Positions 44,185 to 44,211 of a stretch of 44,211 nucleotides of DNA are shown piece after piece. This DNA comes from Desulfarculaceae bacterium. Lineage in GTDB: Bacteria; Desulfobacterota; Desulfarculia; Desulfarculales; Desulfarculaceae. The stretch lies in contig JAMOVV010000076.1 in NCBI GenBank assembly GCA_027067385.1, positions 1 to 44,211 on the forward strand. Reading direction: 5' to 3'. Every line of letters starts with the position of its first letter. The first letter of the stretch is position 1. A program made the translations under genes and the position numbers. Below the pieces are notes generated by a model. It had not been told where the DNA came from, searched no databases, and was given only the letters and a program-made list of their open reading frames with translations.

Positions 44185-44211
44185 CAGCGCCAGCCGGGCC
44201 GGGAAGTTTAG

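Noticed and set aside
1-44211. CRISPR arrays, tRNA/rRNA genes, integrases or transposases
   Set aside because: None recognised by eye; no regularly spaced repeats, no tRNA-like TTCGAATC contexts outside CDSs, no recombinase motifs. A tRNAscan/CRT/ISfinder run would be needed for certainty.

Overview
GC-rich window, probably from a Desulfobacterota-type bacterium (taxonomy is inference). It reads as a flagellin / flagellar-glycosylation island plus flanking genes. Minus strand, about 1-21.4 kb: methyltransferase (truncated at the left edge), surface-carbohydrate protein, deacetylase-like protein, sulfotransferase, a nonulosonic-acid gene set (CBS nucleotidyltransferase, CMP-sugar synthetase-like, two NeuB-family synthases, two DegT/LegC-type aminotransferases, SDR, GT, NeuD-type acyltransferase, LegB), a TPR-glycosyltransferase, and two tandem flagellins. 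Plus strand, about 21.8-30.7 kb: HpnP-like B12 radical SAM protein, a GT2-TPR fusion with a degenerate alkaline-phosphatase-superfamily domain, FliD, FliS, and a GT9-like protein. Then an HBM-like chemoreceptor, a secreted Cache protein, a TPR lipoprotein, an RRM protein, small hypotheticals, a YprB-like nuclease, an RmlC-like epimerase, an ATP-grasp protein, an acyl-CoA ligase, a TRAP 4TM/12TM permease and DUF1850. Strongest observations: (1) a structured repeat family of about 180 bp that starts within a few nt of three unrelated stop codons, in sense orientation, with a compensatory-changing leading hairpin (four clear copies, one nested with another repeat); (2) matched GGA-in-loop hairpins (CsrA-type) upstream of the SD in both flagellin leaders, behind consensus or near-consensus sigma-28 promoters; (3) candidate sigma-54 promoters before the LegC-led sugar operon and before fliD; (4) a NeuB paralogue that has lost a metal-ligand His; (5) a GT fused to an apparent pseudo-phosphatase. 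No searches were run; all family calls come from reading motifs.
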